A stretch of DNA of 7,993 nucleotides from CAYPZT01 sp964415435 (GTDB lineage Bacteria; Patescibacteriota; Microgenomatia; UBA1406; GWC2-37-13), in the NCBI GenBank assembly GCA_964415435.1, contig CAYPZT010000037.1, forward strand, positions 1 to 7,993, written 5' to 3'. Positions within the stretch are counted from its first letter, which is position 1. Each line of letters begins with the position of its first letter. Under the pieces are notes generated by a model. The model saw only the letters and a program-made list of their open reading frames with translations, searched no databases and was not told the DNA's origin. This document shows positions 6,011-7,993 of this stretch, one piece after another. A program made the translations under genes and the position numbers.

Positions 6011-7906
6011 ATGAGAAAATTACTTCCTGTTTTTTTTGTGCTGTTTATTTTTTTGCTCGTGGGTAAAGGAGCGAATGCACAGGCCACCTCTCAGCGATGG
6101 GTATGTTTGGATGCCGAGAAATCAGATGGTCATGAGGCAACGATCGAGTCAAAAGGCGGTAAGGTTGGCACGAATGCAAACAACAGACCGTTACCAAATA
6201 CAGAGACTTTTATTGTCGAATGTCTGACGGGCGGCGATATTAAGGGCGGCCAGAAATGTACAACAGGAAGCTCAGAGCAGGATCAGAGGGTCTTTGGCAA
6301 GAATATGGTCCGCGAGCTTACCAATACGGTCAACTACAAACTACTGAGTGTCATTCCTGCAGATAATCCGGTGACAAGTGATGCAAACGGATACATAGGG
6401 CCTATCAAATGGCAAAGCGAGACACATCCGGGAACAAACCATCGTTTTATGGCAATGAATTACTATACGCCGCAGACAAGCAAGTGTGATACTCCGGGTG
6501 CCCAGCAACAATGCACTTTTACATTTGATGCAGTATCGGGAAAATGCGTGAGTTTGGGATGGGATCCGAAGGGTGTTGCGTTTGATACTGTGAGTTTGGA
6601 ACCCATTCCAGGGCTTGACGTACAGCTCATGGTAGAGCGAAATGGGCAGTACGTCGTTGCCACGATAGCCAATACCCAGTCAGTAATCCAGAATCCCTAT
6701 AGGACGGGAAAGGACGGAGAGTTTGAATTTTATGTAAAGCCCGGTAACTACAAGCTTGAGATCAATGATCCCCGTTACACATTTAGTGCAAACCCGCAAA
6801 TAGATCCGAATTATACAAAGGCATATGGAGTTGCACCTGCTTCCATTTATAAACCCGGGGAAGTCATCGTGCAGTCCGGTAATGAGGTTCAGTACCGAGA
6901 TATTCCTCTTGAACCGGTGGGTGAGCCTACAAATACAAACGTACACTTGATGAATGAAGGGTTCATTGTGATGGATAAGATTAACGACGTCATGATTATT
7001 GAGCAGGGAAGGTTTTCCCATCCGTTTACCAAAGTATTTGCCTGTAAAAACGGATTTGCAAAAGCACATCCTTCCAAGGCTGACGTATGTGCTGATCCCA
7101 ACAACCCCAACAAGCTAGGTCCGGATGGAATCGCAATGGTAGATTCAAACCATCGTGGCGAGTTTACGATTCAGATCCCCATGAAAGGATTGAAGCCAAG
7201 TGACTTTCCTATTATCCTGAGGGGCAGAAAGGTCCCTTTGACGAAAAATACAAAGATTACGGTTAGGAGTATTTTCTCGAATCTATATGCTTCAGTTGTC
7301 GGACTTATAAAGCCGTCACAGGCACATGCTCAAACCGTAGGTACGGAAGAAGGATCGTATGATCCGATTCTCAACAATATAGAAGGCTACGCATATGATG
7401 CAAACGGGGCCGTGTTGCCAAACGCAACGGTTGGAGTCTATTTTACTTATTCGAATGCTCCTTATTATGAAACAAAGGCTGACGAGAAGGGTTACTTTCG
7501 GATCAGCTCCTCAAATCTTCCCGATATGCCGTATGTAATCCGATATACATCGAATAATGGCGTGTACACAACGGTTTCCACCTCCAAATTTATTACTCAG
7601 AATGAAAAGTTTATTACCGACAATAACATCAATCTCTTTACGTTTGTTGATGCCGAAGGTAATCGTCCATCCGCGCTGCCTTCTCCGAATAACGGTTCAA
7701 AGCCAACACTTCCACCTGCCCAGCAGAATCTTACACCGCAGGAACAATCAGAGAGGGCACAGGTGCTTTCCTCGCAAGCAAATATGGTCCTTATAACGCT
7801 TATTCTTCTTATATTTCTTCTTCTGGGAGCGGGTGGACTGTTTCTTTACATGCGTAAGCGTGCGAGTAGCGGTCTTCCGCCCGATCAGTTTCCTCCAAGT
7901 CAGTAA
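6011..7906 (+). CDS. Secreted, membrane-anchored protein with carboxypeptidase-regulatory-like beta-sandwich modules
   Basis: A 631-residue protein with a signal peptide at 1-23 (cleavage ANA/QATSQ). A cysteine-containing region (C32, C71, C83, C159, C168, C179) may form disulphides. A module at about 190-300 contains 'GKDGEFEFYVKPGNYKLEI', the signature of carboxypeptidase-regulatory-like/transthyretin-type folds. A middle part at about 315-410 has 'SNHRGEFTIQIP', and a third module at about 455-545 has 'IEGYAYDANGAVLPNATV' and 'ADEKGYFRISS'. A Pro/Ser/Asn-rich linker (553-590) leads to one membrane helix (about 592-613), 'RKR' and a short cytoplasmic tail. So nearly the whole chain is outside, held by a C-terminal anchor with no LPXTG. 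No catalytic peptidase domain is present, so a structural or adhesive stalk is likelier than an enzyme. Residues 417-441 end in an internal AHA-Q that looks like a signal peptidase site. Divergent from the cohesin operon with a shared control region. Specific function is unknown. Confidence 0.8.
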   Translation: MRKLLPVFFVLFIFLLVGKGANAQATSQRWVCLDAEKSDGHEATIESKGGKVGTNANNRPLPNTETFIVECLTGGDIKGGQKCTTGSSEQDQRVFGKNMVRELTNTVNYKLLSVIPADNPVTSDANGYIGPIKWQSETHPGTNHRFMAMNYYTPQTSKCDTPGAQQQCTFTFDAVSGKCVSLGWDPKGVAFDTVSLEPIPGLDVQLMVERNGQYVVATIANTQSVIQNPYRTGKDGEFEFYVKPGNYKLEINDPRYTFSANPQIDPNYTKAYGVAPASIYKPGEVIVQSGNEVQYRDIPLEPVGEPTNTNVHLMNEGFIVMDKINDVMIIEQGRFSHPFTKVFACKNGFAKAHPSKADVCADPNNPNKLGPDGIAMVDSNHRGEFTIQIPMKGLKPSDFPIILRGRKVPLTKNTKITVRSIFSNLYASVVGLIKPSQAHAQTVGTEEGSYDPILNNIEGYAYDANGAVLPNATVGVYFTYSNAPYYETKADEKGYFRISSSNLPDMPYVIRYTSNNGVYTTVSTSKFITQNEKFITDNNINLFTFVDAEGNRPSALPSPNNGSKPTLPPAQQNLTPQEQSERAQVLSSQANMVLITLILLIFLLLGAGGLFLYMRKRASSGLPPDQFPPSQ

Positions 7907-7908
7907 CT

Positions 7909-7993
7909 TTATTCAGAAGAAGAAAGGTATTGTCGTACCCACTCTTGAATAAGACCAGTATCTTCCTGTGTTTTAAAATAAAAACTGTCTAGT
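7909..7993 (-). CDS. C-terminal end of an unidentified protein (cut by right edge)
   Basis: On the minus strand a frame is open from the window edge for 27 codons to TAA at 7911-7909. It ends 'TGLIQEWVRQYLSSSE', a soluble-looking amphipathic helix. The stop lies 2 bases from the convergent stop of the 631-residue protein, matching the dense packing elsewhere. The other minus frame that I translated through this stretch hits a stop within a few codons, and the plus strand offers no start. Too short to assign a family. Confidence 0.5.
   Translation of the reverse strand, partial: LDSFYFKTQEDTGLIQEWVRQYLSSSE

Noticed and set aside
1..7993. Alternative genetic code with TGA read as glycine.
   Set aside because: TGA ends the FTR1, cohesin and 857-residue genes exactly at or next to the following start or gene end, so it functions as a stop here.
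7907..7993. Intrinsic terminator after the 631-residue protein gene.
   Set aside because: No GC-rich stem followed by a T tract was found. The stretch reads better as the end of a convergent gene.

Overview
The window looks like a piece of a small, tightly packed bacterial genome, most likely from the Candidate Phyla Radiation (Patescibacteria, with Microgenomates as my best guess). The lineage is inferred from style, not from a marker gene. Genes overlap by 4 bases or are separated by 2-7 bases. Most starts lack a Shine-Dalgarno sequence and instead have a -10-like hexamer only 6-10 bases upstream. Several long genes code for secreted or membrane proteins, including a cohesin-like protein with an LPXTG anchor and a VirB6/TrbL-like polytopic protein. 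TGA is used as a normal stop at the ends of three genes, so the TGA-to-glycine code of Gracilibacteria/SR1 does not apply. No tRNA, rRNA, CRISPR array or insertion sequence was seen.

Left part (1-1678, minus strand): an operon read right to left. It holds an FTR1-family iron permease, then a Nudix protein resembling type 1 isopentenyl-diphosphate isomerase (4-base ATGA overlap), then the N-terminal part of an EamA/DMT-family transporter that runs off the left edge. The isomerase-like protein has serine where the catalytic cysteine of type 1 enzymes normally sits.

Middle (1679-2816): a 55-base divergent intergenic region carries two back-to-back promoters with a 16-base palindrome between them, followed by an M24-family Xaa-Pro peptidase on the plus strand. 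That gene runs convergently into the next one, and the two coding sequences overlap by 38 bases.

Right part (2779-7906): a surface or secretion locus. On the minus strand, a cohesin-like LPXTG protein overlaps by 4 bases with an 857-residue multi-spanning membrane protein. That protein has a VirB6/TrbL-like core and a long charged tail containing four roughly 31-residue repeats that look like helix-turn-helix units. Divergently, on the plus strand, is a 631-residue secreted, membrane-anchored protein with beta-sandwich (carboxypeptidase-regulatory-like) modules. The two directions share a short control region in which the two -35 boxes overlap head to head. A plausible reading is one envelope-associated system made of a surface-anchored adhesion module, a membrane channel or scaffold with a cytoplasmic tail, and a large extracellular stalk protein. 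The cooperation is inferred from gene arrangement only. The last 85 bases hold the C-terminal end of another minus-strand gene.
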